Source: Candidatus Poribacteria bacterium (GTDB taxonomy: Bacteria > Poribacteria > WGA-4E > WGA-3G). From it: a stretch of DNA of 64,000 nucleotides. Position 1 is the first letter of the stretch. Each line of letters begins with the position of its first letter. The stretch covers positions 1 through 64,000 of the forward strand of contig JAJEGI010000009.1 in the NCBI GenBank assembly GCA_022819945.1, written 5' to 3'. This document shows, one piece after another, positions 26,059-33,868 of this stretch. The position numbers were made by a program, and so were the translations under genes. The notes under the pieces are model-generated. The model saw only the letters and a program-made list of their open reading frames with translations, had not been told where the DNA came from and ran no database searches.

Positions 26059-26114
26059 AGAGCGTCTGATAAATTTGCATAAGTCTTATTAATCATAAAC
26101 ACAAGAGGAAATAT

Positions 26115-27200
26115 ATGGGAACACAGAACGGCAAACCGAGTTTCGTTCAGGCGGGTATGCCTATCATCGACTGCGACCTTCACAACCGGCTACCCTCACA
26201 CCAAATGCTCTATCCGTACCTACCCGATTACTGGTGCGACTATTGCGAAGAATCCGGCTTCCCCGGACCCGATGCAAACGACTATCCAGAGGGTGTACCG
26301 ACCTCAACGCGCCCAGAAATTAAACATCCGTCGGAAGACCGTCCTGCCTCCGATTTAGCACGCCTACGCAAGCACGCACTTGATTTCTGGGAGGTCGAAT
26401 ACGGGATACTCACCTGTGGGTATCGCGTGCAGAGCGTCCACAACGAAGACCTTGCAGCAGCACTCGCCTCGGCAGTCAACGACTGGCAGATTGAGCATTG
26501 GCTCAAGCCCGAACCACGCTTACGTGCCTCACTGATTGTGCCAAGCCAAAACCCCGAACTCGCAGCGCGGGAAATTGAACGCTTGGGAGGACATCCAGGG
26601 TTTGTACAGGTAATGCTACCTGCCCGATCGCAAGCACCTTACGGCAATAGACGCTATCATCCGATTTATGATGCAGCCGTACGCCATCAACTCGTCGTCG
26701 GTATCCATTACGGCGGCGCACCCGGACTCCCACCAACATCCGTAGGATGGCCCTCAACCTATTTGGAGGAATACGTCGGCATGTCGCAAGTATTTCAGGC
26801 ACAGGTGCTGAGTCTTGTATCCGAGGGAGTTTTTGACAAGTTCCCCGACTTACGCGTCGCGCTCATAGAAACGGGTGTCACATGGATGCCGTCGCTGATG
26901 TGGCGGTTCGATAAAGAATGGCGCGGTTTACGAAATTTGACACCTTGGGTCAAGCGACCGCCATCGGCATATATCCGAGAACATATCCGCATGACGCTCC
27001 AACCGATTGACGCACCACCCACTGCAGCTGAACTCCTGCAGATTGTCGGGCAGCTCGATTCAGAGGATATGTTAATGTTCTCCAGCGACTACCCACACTG
27101 GCATTTCGATTCCCCCGAAGAGGCGTTTCCAGCGCAGCTGCCCCAATTACTGACCCGCAAAATCTTGTCCGAAAACGCACGGGAATTCTATCGCTTCTAA
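26115..27200 (+). CDS. Amidohydrolase family protein (amidohydrolase 2 type), paralogue 1
   Basis: A 361-residue TIM-barrel hydrolase or decarboxylase-like enzyme. Strand 1 carries IIDCDLHN, so the usual H-x-H is D21-x-H23. A His lies in VVGIHYGG, and the late metal-binding Asp is probably in FSSDYPHWHFDSP. These features resemble the ACMSD/amidohydrolase 2 branch, whose members cleave or decarboxylate aromatic and related acids. No signal peptide. AGAGGAAA precedes the ATG. A paralogue at 37104 shares the overall sequence and lies beside a PhyH gene. Substrate unknown. Confidence 0.88.
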   Translation: MGTQNGKPSFVQAGMPIIDCDLHNRLPSHQMLYPYLPDYWCDYCEESGFPGPDANDYPEGVPTSTRPEIKHPSEDRPASDLARLRKHALDFWEVEYGILTCGYRVQSVHNEDLAAALASAVNDWQIEHWLKPEPRLRASLIVPSQNPELAAREIERLGGHPGFVQVMLPARSQAPYGNRRYHPIYDAAVRHQLVVGIHYGGAPGLPPTSVGWPSTYLEEYVGMSQVFQAQVLSLVSEGVFDKFPDLRVALIETGVTWMPSLMWRFDKEWRGLRNLTPWVKRPPSAYIREHIRMTLQPIDAPPTAAELLQIVGQLDSEDMLMFSSDYPHWHFDSPEEAFPAQLPQLLTRKILSENAREFYRF

Positions 27201-27347
27201 AGGGAAATACGGAAGTCACCTAATCGTCAGTGTCCGTGCACATGTCGCCCTTATCTCACTTATTTTTCCATTATGCACGTTTTCTACCCGAAAAACGTAT
27301 CTTTAATTATAAATGCTAATACAATAACCAGAGAAAGAGGATTTCTG

Positions 27348-28343
27348 ATGTTTATTAATTATATAGTAAATCCCATAATTATTCGCACGTATAGTAGGCG
27401 CGTAGGGGCTGGGTCACCCAGCCCCTACGAAGATGCAATGTGGGATCCTACCGCGAAGTGTAAACATATTTTCGGATTTTACTATAAGTGCCTACTCAGT
27501 ACGGTGCTATTGCTGAACTTAGTTCTGCCAGTATTTTCTTTCCAGCCTTCGGGGAGTGTTTTGGTGCTTGATGGTGAGGATGACTATGCGATCTTCTCAT
27601 TCGCCAAACACGGCTATATTTTCCCAAGAAACACCGATGCGTTTACGGCTGAGGTATGGTTCTATCCGAAAGCTGATGTTGGACCGGAGCCAGGGACGTT
27701 AAATATTATTCTCAGTCAGCAAGTTCGCTTCGGATTGCAACCGGATAATAAGTGTAGGAGAGTTCCGCTCGGTGAGAAGGATGAAGTGTGTTCCTATGGT
27801 TCAGCATATCTTGAAGGCGCAGGCGCACACGGTGTCAGAGTTAGTGATGCTCCCATCAAAAAGGATCAATGGAACTATATGGCAATCATCTTCAAGGATA
27901 GCACGTTGCATTTAGCATACAACGATCGAATTGTTCGAGGACAGAAAGAGGACTTTCTGAACGTAATAGAAGGGGATCTGCGTTTCCCTGAGTGGTTTAA
28001 AAATTTCTGTGTGGGCGGCTTTGCGAAAAAAGAATTAGTCCAACATATACCTTACTTTCATGGCGAAATTGATGCGATAAGGTTTTCAAATATCGCTCGG
28101 TATGATTTACCCGCCGAAGGGGGTACCTTGCCTTTTGAACCGCCACACCATTTTGTTGCCGATAGGCACACGTTGGCACTCTGGAATTTTAATGAGAAGG
28201 AAGGAACAGATCGCTTTGAAGATACATCGGGGAATGGGTATACATTAATTGGCATGAACGGTGCCGTTACCAGTCGCGCGCTTGCTGTCAATCCAAGTAA
28301 CACTTCCATAACAACGACATGGGGGCAAATGAAGTCCGAATAG
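27348..28343 (+). CDS. Secreted LamG-type protein with MITE insertion in its N-terminus
   Basis: The frame gives 331 residues. A good SD (AGAGG) serves ATG 27348, and the first five codons (M-F-I-N-Y) are followed by 41 codons contributed by a MITE (27364-27486). Then comes the displaced signal-peptide core CLLSTVLLLNLVLPVFS, a LamG/jelly-roll domain (VLVLDGEDDYAIF, AFTAEVWFYPKADV, IDAIRFSNIARYD, TLALWNFNE) and the tail SITTTWGQMKSE. Without the insert the protein would be 290 residues, near the 285 of the related gene at 32542. An ATG at 27438 inside the MITE could give a shorter product that still has a signal-like segment. Frame also extends to ATG 27273. Confidence 0.8.
   Translation: MFINYIVNPIIIRTYSRRVGAGSPSPYEDAMWDPTAKCKHIFGFYYKCLLSTVLLLNLVLPVFSFQPSGSVLVLDGEDDYAIFSFAKHGYIFPRNTDAFTAEVWFYPKADVGPEPGTLNIILSQQVRFGLQPDNKCRRVPLGEKDEVCSYGSAYLEGAGAHGVRVSDAPIKKDQWNYMAIIFKDSTLHLAYNDRIVRGQKEDFLNVIEGDLRFPEWFKNFCVGGFAKKELVQHIPYFHGEIDAIRFSNIARYDLPAEGGTLPFEPPHHFVADRHTLALWNFNEKEGTDRFEDTSGNGYTLIGMNGAVTSRALAVNPSNTSITTTWGQMKSE
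27364..27484. mobile_element. MITE-like element, family A, copy 3 (121 bp), inside a gene
   Basis: Bounded by TAGTAAATCC and GGATTTTACTA with TA on both sides as probable target duplication. The interior contains GTAGGGGCTGGGTCACCCAGCCCCTAC-type palindromic sequence (about 27402-27428) and GAAGTGTAAACATATTTTC as in copy 2. Insertion plus one TA adds 123 bp, a multiple of three. Confidence 0.8.
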
Positions 28344-28414
28344 TGAGTTTTGGAGTTTTGAAGGCACTTTAAAAACGAAACCTGCTCATTTTACTATAAT
28401 CATGGAGTATCCTG

Positions 28415-31342
28415 ATGGAAAGAGAAGACGATATTCAACTCATTCATAGAATTTTATCAGGCGACGATACAGCGTTTGAAGCCTTAGTTCAAAAACATCA
28501 AAATAGTATTCATGCCCTTGTGTGGCGGAAGATTGGGGATTTTCACATCGCTGAAGAGATTACCCAAGACACTTTCCTCCAAGTATACAAAAACCTCTCG
28601 CAGCTAAGGAATCCCAATCAACTCTCAGGATGGATGTATGTCATCGCCAATCGACTCTGCCTTAAATGGCTGGAAAAGAATAAAAAGGTCATGCAATCGC
28701 TGGAGGACACACCTGTGGAAGAAATCGAGAGAGCCTCTTATGCACATCACGTAACGGAACAGCGAGAAACAGAGCACACTGAGCAGCGCCATGAACTCGT
28801 CAAAAAACTGCTCGCGAAACTCCCGGAGAGCGAACGCACCGTCGTGACGCTCTATTATCTCGGTAAAATGACGACCAAAGAGATTAGTAAATTTTTAGGC
28901 GTGTCCGTACACACCATTACAAGCCGGCTTCAGCGAGCGCGCAAGCGTTTAAAAGAACAGCAAGAGGTGTTAATTCAGGAAGTTCTCGGTGGCATACAAA
29001 TACCGGCAAGTTTAAGCCAGAACGTCATGCGACAAATCGCTGACATGACCCCTACACCGGCTCCGGCTTCTAAACCGTTCCTCCCATGGATGGCTGTAGG
29101 AGCGGCCGCAGTTTTGATCGCCTTGCTGCTCGGCGCAAGTGAACAATACCTCACCCGTTTCCAGAAGCCGTATAGTTTCGAGGCGCGATCTGAACCCACG
29201 ATCGAAATCGTCGATGCACCCATTATCCTTGATGTACCAACAAAACCCGCTGTGCGAAACGAGGTCGGACGCGATACCAGTCCCGGTAAAATTAGTAGAG
29301 TCGGCACCCAAGTCTCTAATGTCACCTCAACATCTGTTACATCGGAAAATGCCGCCAAGTTTGCTACTGCACAATGGGCACAAGGAAACGGACCGCCAGC
29401 AGGACCTGTCCGCAATATTTTTGCTACGTCTGAAGGGACTGTCTATGCCGTTACACAAACAGGAATATATAGATTAACAACGGATGCAACCGCGTGGATA
29501 CGCGTCAACACGAGTGTCCCAATTGGTGAATCTTTGATGCCGATGGCAGCGCATAGCGGTAGACTTTACATTGTTTCGACTAACGAGATATTTGCTTCAG
29601 ATAATAGAGGTGAGACATGGAGGACACTGGGGCCCCGACCCAAGGGAGATGCTGTTGAACTCGTCATTACAGATGCCGAAGAAGCGTCCAGTTCACAAGT
29701 GCCTATTACGATGTATCTCGCACTTAGAGATAAAGGGATTTTCCGATCCACAAACGGTGGTGCACTATGGCACCCTCTTAACGACGGACTGACGGTTTCC
29801 GAAAAGATTTCCGCAATGGCTGCTGTTGGAAAAACAGTTTTTGCGGGGACAGGGAACGGTCTTTATCGTCTCGATTCAGACCTCTGGGAAAAATTGCCAT
29901 TGGATACATCCGGTGCCATCTGTTCCTTGACAGTCTCAGGGAATAATCTCTATGCTGGAATAGGACACGAGTTTTTGGTGAGATTAACGCCAGATGAAAT
30001 AAAAGAGGTCATGTGGAATAATACGTCAGATTTTGTCAAAATTTTCCATTCGGCTGACTTGGGCGCGTCGTGGACTGAAATATGGCGTGAAAATCAAAAC
30101 CTCCCCAGCGGTATACTGGCAGGTATAACGGTTTTAGCAGCTGATAAAACGCTCTTGGCATTGAGTCTCACACAATCTCGTTCAACTGACGGTGGACAGA
30201 CTTGGACAAAACTTACAAAACTCAAAGATGACTGGAATTTTTTGAGCAATATCCGCCTGCCATCTGTGATCGTAAACGAGAAAACGTGTTACAAAGCCGA
30301 TGTATCCAGCATTCATCGCACGACTGACGGTGGTGAATCATGGCACCTATTTATGAACGGGATAAGGGGAACACTGATAACCGATTTGGTCGCGCTTGAT
30401 AATAGATTATACACCCATACTGGCTATGACGTTTATCAATCAACGGATGCGGGCGGGTCCTGGAAAAAAGTGCCGACGGATGGGCAGAAAGATGGATCCA
30501 ATAACTCCAGTACCAGTGTGAAAGCTGATGCAAAACTGATCGTTGTTGGCAACATGCTTTACTCGCTTTCATGTTCAGGAGGCAATGTGAGAATTTGCCG
30601 TTTATCTACCGACAGTGATAAGCTCATTCCCATTCAAGGTGTCCCAATTTTTGATCGCGAGAAACTTGCTTTTAAAAAATATAAGTCAAAAGAACGAGAG
30701 GTTCTTCATGTATCTCGTCTGAGAACTGAGACGGCTGCGGCGAGTCGTGATACCTTTTATGTAGAATATCTCGGAGAACTTTTCAAATGGAAACTCGGTG
30801 ATCCAGAATGGACAAGCACTGGATTGGTAGAGGATCATCCGCTATATTATGGCGCGTCCATTGAGGTGTTCAAATTAGCGGTTTTCGGAGAAACCGTCTA
30901 CGCAGGCAAATGGGATGGGCAGTTGTTTCAATCGCTTGATGAAGGGGAGAGTTGGAGAAATATTACACCAACCTTGCCGCTCCGCTTCACGCACTTCAAA
31001 GATATCGTCTTTGCAGGCGCATCGGTTTACGTCGCAACAGATAATGGGGTCATGGCTTCGCAAACTGGGGAAAACTGGCGCGTGCTTACGGATCGAATAG
31101 GCACACGCATCATCATAGACAAATTGGCTGTGGATGGCACAACGGTTTATGGGGCTGGCGATGCTGGAGGGTATCGTTTGAATACCCACACGCGGTGGGA
31201 ACAGATTTCTTCAGAAGTGCCAAATGTAATCAGTGATCTTGTCATCGCTAACGATAAACTCTATAGTGCTACCGATATGATTAGTAGTGCGGAAGAGAGA
31301 GGACTGTTTTACATCTCGCTTGAAGCGAATAAAAAGAAATAG
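28415..31342 (+). CDS. Membrane-tethered ECF sigma factor fused to extracytoplasmic BNR-type propeller
   Basis: A 975-residue fusion. Residues 1-190 are an ECF sigma factor (region 2: DFHIAEEITQDTFLQVYKNL; region 4: MTTKEISKFLGVSVHTITSRL). A short linker leads to one transmembrane helix (about 223-241), then a Ser/Thr/Pro-rich spacer, then about 600 residues of beta-propeller repeats with Asp-box words such as SDNRGETW, STDGGQTW, TTDGGESW and SLDEGESW. Topology would place the sigma domain inside and the propeller outside. This implies a direct sensor-to-sigma link, possibly needing proteolysis to release sigma. The sigma part is paralogous to that at 7929. GGAG precedes the ATG. Confidence 0.88.
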   Translation: MEREDDIQLIHRILSGDDTAFEALVQKHQNSIHALVWRKIGDFHIAEEITQDTFLQVYKNLSQLRNPNQLSGWMYVIANRLCLKWLEKNKKVMQSLEDTPVEEIERASYAHHVTEQRETEHTEQRHELVKKLLAKLPESERTVVTLYYLGKMTTKEISKFLGVSVHTITSRLQRARKRLKEQQEVLIQEVLGGIQIPASLSQNVMRQIADMTPTPAPASKPFLPWMAVGAAAVLIALLLGASEQYLTRFQKPYSFEARSEPTIEIVDAPIILDVPTKPAVRNEVGRDTSPGKISRVGTQVSNVTSTSVTSENAAKFATAQWAQGNGPPAGPVRNIFATSEGTVYAVTQTGIYRLTTDATAWIRVNTSVPIGESLMPMAAHSGRLYIVSTNEIFASDNRGETWRTLGPRPKGDAVELVITDAEEASSSQVPITMYLALRDKGIFRSTNGGALWHPLNDGLTVSEKISAMAAVGKTVFAGTGNGLYRLDSDLWEKLPLDTSGAICSLTVSGNNLYAGIGHEFLVRLTPDEIKEVMWNNTSDFVKIFHSADLGASWTEIWRENQNLPSGILAGITVLAADKTLLALSLTQSRSTDGGQTWTKLTKLKDDWNFLSNIRLPSVIVNEKTCYKADVSSIHRTTDGGESWHLFMNGIRGTLITDLVALDNRLYTHTGYDVYQSTDAGGSWKKVPTDGQKDGSNNSSTSVKADAKLIVVGNMLYSLSCSGGNVRICRLSTDSDKLIPIQGVPIFDREKLAFKKYKSKEREVLHVSRLRTETAAASRDTFYVEYLGELFKWKLGDPEWTSTGLVEDHPLYYGASIEVFKLAVFGETVYAGKWDGQLFQSLDEGESWRNITPTLPLRFTHFKDIVFAGASVYVATDNGVMASQTGENWRVLTDRIGTRIIIDKLAVDGTTVYGAGDAGGYRLNTHTRWEQISSEVPNVISDLVIANDKLYSATDMISSAEERGLFYISLEANKKK

Positions 31343-31387
31343 CGGCAGACATGTGCCTAATAATAGTGTTTGCAAAAGGAATGTTTT

Positions 31388-31492
31388 ATGTTTATTAACT
31401 GTAAATTGTTACTCAGTCCGGCTAACACTTCTCTAACCACGACATGGGGTCAAATCAAGTTGGAATCCAGAGACATTCAGTTTTCGGATTAA
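31388..31492 (+). pseudogene. Remnant of a LamG-tail gene: signal start joined to TTTW tail
   Basis: A 34-codon frame with AAAGGA seven bases ahead. It begins M-F-I-N-C-K-L-L-L-S, matching the start of the gene at 27348 before its MITE, and passes directly into PANTSLTTTWGQIKLES, matching that gene's C-terminus. About 270 residues of the middle are missing, which points to an internal deletion of a paralogue. Confidence 0.65.
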
Positions 31493-31590
31493 CTGAAATT
31501 AGATTCCGGCCTACTTAACTTTCTGACCTAACACGCGGATTCCCAAAATCTACTTTCGCATTTTCATCGTCCATAAGGAGGCGAATTTTA

Positions 31591-32424
31591 ATGAAAAAGT
31601 TTTACCAACTCATACTTACGATAGTCATTGTTTTTACATTGGTTATTGGAACTTCACATTTTGCATTTGCGCAAGGAGAAGCGAACGTTGACGATGGGCC
31701 TTTAAAAGAGGCAGATTGGTTCAAAAATCCCGACGCAGCGGCATTGAACGAATCCCACGCTGATAACAAAAACTGGATTACCAAGTGGTACGGACCCGAC
31801 GGAAATTATGAAAACAATGAAGGTTTCCAAAAATCAGGGCGGAGAGACCTTATTGACGAAGGAACTAAAGGTAGACTCACAGAGCTATCACTCTCAACCC
31901 TTGCAGGCTTAAAGAAAACCCAAACTCTTAAGATGGCATGGGGCGGCGACCACGGCGGCACTCGAGATTGGACAGTCTTTGAACTTGATGCCGCAAGCCA
32001 AGACAACATGAACCGAGGGGGACCTGCTGATAACATTGATACCTACGTTATATGTGTCATTGCTGCGCCTAAAGATATGAAGGCGGTGATGTCGCCTGCA
32101 CACGACGACCATGCCCAAATCTGGATTAATGGGGATAAGTGGTATAACAATACGACTTGGACAGGCGGCGCACAGGTAGTTAATTATAACGTTGAAGTCA
32201 AACTGGAAAAAGGTGCCAATGTTGTTCTTTACCGATGTGGCGAAACCGGTGGTGCTGCTTATATCAACTTACACTTTGACGATAACACGCACAAGGTCTG
32301 CAAAATCTATCCAGACAAATCGGAGGACCAGAAAGGTTTCTTTAGGGAGATTGCTGGTGTCCTTCCAGTTAACCCTACTGGAAAAGCAACAACAACTTGG
32401 GCAGATATTAAGCGGAATCGCTAA
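31591..32424 (+). CDS. Secreted jelly-roll-like protein with TTTW tail
   Basis: A 277-residue protein with a signal peptide (1 to about 29, ending SHFAFAQG). The mature part has no domain I can name with certainty. Its second half (DDHAQIWINGDKWYNN, VEVKLEKGANVVLYRCGE, AAYINLHFDD) resembles the PA14/carbohydrate-binding type of beta-sandwich found beside glycoside hydrolases. The C-terminus GKATTTWADIKRNR is the shared tail. A perfect AAGGAGG precedes the ATG, and an intrinsic terminator follows at 32433. Probably a cell-surface or extracellular binding protein (inference). Confidence 0.75.
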   Translation: MKKFYQLILTIVIVFTLVIGTSHFAFAQGEANVDDGPLKEADWFKNPDAAALNESHADNKNWITKWYGPDGNYENNEGFQKSGRRDLIDEGTKGRLTELSLSTLAGLKKTQTLKMAWGGDHGGTRDWTVFELDAASQDNMNRGGPADNIDTYVICVIAAPKDMKAVMSPAHDDHAQIWINGDKWYNNTTWTGGAQVVNYNVEVKLEKGANVVLYRCGETGGAAYINLHFDDNTHKVCKIYPDKSEDQKGFFREIAGVLPVNPTGKATTTWADIKRNR

Positions 32425-32432
32425 ACAAATAT

Positions 32433-32464
32433 CCGTGCTGTATGCGCTTGCAGCACGGGTTTTT
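32433..32464 (+). terminator. Intrinsic terminator after the jelly-roll gene
   Basis: Stem CCGTGCTG and CAGCACGG around a 10-base loop, followed by GTTTTT. Confidence 0.75.
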
Positions 32465-32541
32465 GCCCAGTCGTCAGTCCCGAATTTTCAGTCCTGAGCC
32501 CCATCGGAGCTCACTGTCTACTGATAAGGAAACCTACGAAA

Positions 32542-33399
32542 ATGAAAAATCTACGAAATCTGCCAATTTTTGCTTGCCTTTTTCTACTCGTTTTAATGCC
32601 GATGCGTGCTGAAGCGATGCCACCACCTTCACCTGCCGGTGGCAACTATTTAGCCCTTGATGGTGTGGACGATCACGCCATTTTGGACTTTGAGACCTTC
32701 GGTCTTCTCATACCAAAAGACACAGATGAATTCACCTTTGAAGCGTGGATATATCCAACCACGCTGCCTAATCAGATAGACGCAATAGTTCTCAGCCAAC
32801 AGGTGCGGATATATTTTCGGAACCTTGGTCACGCCGGAGGTTTAAGACTAATAGGTGGAGCGCACCTGGCTCGTGCTGTCGGGCGCGGGGCAATGGCATC
32901 CGGCTTTCTGGAACTTTCTCCGAATCAATGGAATCACGTCGCCTTTCAGGGCGGAAAGGGACAGAAGACGACAGTTATTGCTAACGATTTCGTGCGCGCT
33001 TCACACGGAGAGCAAGGAATAACGCTCGCAGACGATATCGCACACGTCGAGCACCCACAGGACTTTACAATCGGAGGGTTTGGAGAGAAAATTCAGTCTC
33101 AGATTCACGGCGATCATTTTTGGGGTCATTTTGCCGGATATATTGATGAGGTCCGCATCTCAACGGTTGCGCGTTACAATACCGCCAAACGCAGTTTCAC
33201 ACCGCGCACAAAGTTCAAGAATGACGCAAAAACGGTTGCATTGTGGAATTTTGATGAACCGAGCGGGACACGGGAATTCTCAGATACATCAGGCAACGCC
33301 TACCATCTGGTGGGTAAAAATGGGGCAGAGACCGGGGGCGCATTCGCAGTTAAAGCACAAGGAAAACTCGCCACCACATGGGGACGACTTAAACAGTAG
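32542..33399 (+). CDS. Secreted LamG-type protein with TTTW tail
   Basis: A 285-residue protein with a signal peptide (1 to about 25, ending MRAEA) and a LamG/concanavalin-like domain: NYLALDGVDDHAILDF, EFTFEAWIYPTTL, QWNHVAFQGGK, IDEVRISTVARYN and KTVALWNFDEPSG. It is homologous to the gene at 27348 (same strand order, LALDG/VLDG start, WNF end). The C-terminus is GKLATTWGRLKQ, a one-residue variant of the shared tail. AAGGAAA lies 12 bases ahead of the ATG. Likely a surface or extracellular glycan- or matrix-binding protein (inference). Confidence 0.82.
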   Translation: MKNLRNLPIFACLFLLVLMPMRAEAMPPPSPAGGNYLALDGVDDHAILDFETFGLLIPKDTDEFTFEAWIYPTTLPNQIDAIVLSQQVRIYFRNLGHAGGLRLIGGAHLARAVGRGAMASGFLELSPNQWNHVAFQGGKGQKTTVIANDFVRASHGEQGITLADDIAHVEHPQDFTIGGFGEKIQSQIHGDHFWGHFAGYIDEVRISTVARYNTAKRSFTPRTKFKNDAKTVALWNFDEPSGTREFSDTSGNAYHLVGKNGAETGGAFAVKAQGKLATTWGRLKQ

Positions 33400-33424
33400 A
33401 CGGAAATATCGGCAATTGACTGAA

Positions 33425-33497
33425 CGCAGTGTAGAAAAATTGGTATTTCGCGTGGTTCATATCCACGAGGCTGGGGGTTCGAGGCCTCCCACTGCAA
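33425..33497 (+). tRNA. tRNA-like gene with CAT anticodon, initiator-like
   Basis: 73 bases fold into a full cloverleaf. Acceptor CGCAGTG/CACTGCA has six pairs and a C1-A72 mismatch. The D stem GAAA/TTTC surrounds AATTGGTA (A14, G18-G19, A21). Anticodon stem CGTGG/CCACG has loop TTCATAT. The variable loop is AGGCT, and the T stem GGGGG/CCTCC has loop TTCGAGG. Discriminator is A; CCA is not encoded. C1-A72 mismatch and A11-T24 pair are bacterial initiator hallmarks, but the three G-C pairs of the initiator anticodon stem are only partly present (T29-A41). It could be tRNA-fMet-like, elongator Met/Ile2, or a pseudo-tRNA. Confidence 0.6.
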
Positions 33498-33612
33498 TCG
33501 CTACCTGATATCCTATACATGGAAGTCCTCCAATGCTTACATGCTTGATCTCTCAGGTAGCAATTCTCTTAAAATATGTTTACAGTTTGTCGGGGAACAA
33601 AAACCCCACCCC

Positions 33613-33639
33613 GCTGGCGAGGATTGTATCCTCGCCAGC
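33613..33639. repeat. Hairpin GCTGGCGAGGA / TCCTCGCCAGC
   Basis: An 11-bp perfect stem with a 5-base loop, followed 20 bases later by AGATTTTACTATA, which matches the right end of MITE family A (33662-33674). It is probably a decayed element. A similar arm (GCTGGCGAGG) is inside the family B element at 39259-39285. Confidence 0.55.
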
Positions 33640-33684
33640 CCGTTAGTGTATAGATCATTACAGATTTTACTATAAAAAACTGAC

Positions 33685-33714
33685 AGGTGCGGTGAAAACC
33701 GCACCTATATTTTT
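33685..33714 (+). terminator. Intrinsic terminator
   Basis: A perfect 9-bp stem AGGTGCGGT/ACCGCACCT closed by a GAAA tetraloop and followed by ATATTTTT. It could end transcription from the LamG gene or the tRNA-like gene. The gene-free stretch 33400-33868 otherwise holds the tRNA-like gene and the hairpin above. Confidence 0.75.
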
Positions 33715-33868
33715 GTCTCAGCGTAATAAAGAAAAGTCAAAAAAATCTCAACTTTCAGCGAGATGTGTGGTATCATAGATTGCATCCATGATTAAACGCA
33801 ACTACTGGCTAAACCCGTACGAGGTGCTGCGGAAATAACCTCAAAACCGCTGACTAAAAGGAATGGCT

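Noticed and set aside
33080-33508. 142-codon plus-strand frame
   Set aside because: It overlaps the LamG gene in another frame and then the tRNA-like gene; the LamG frame has clear domain matches.
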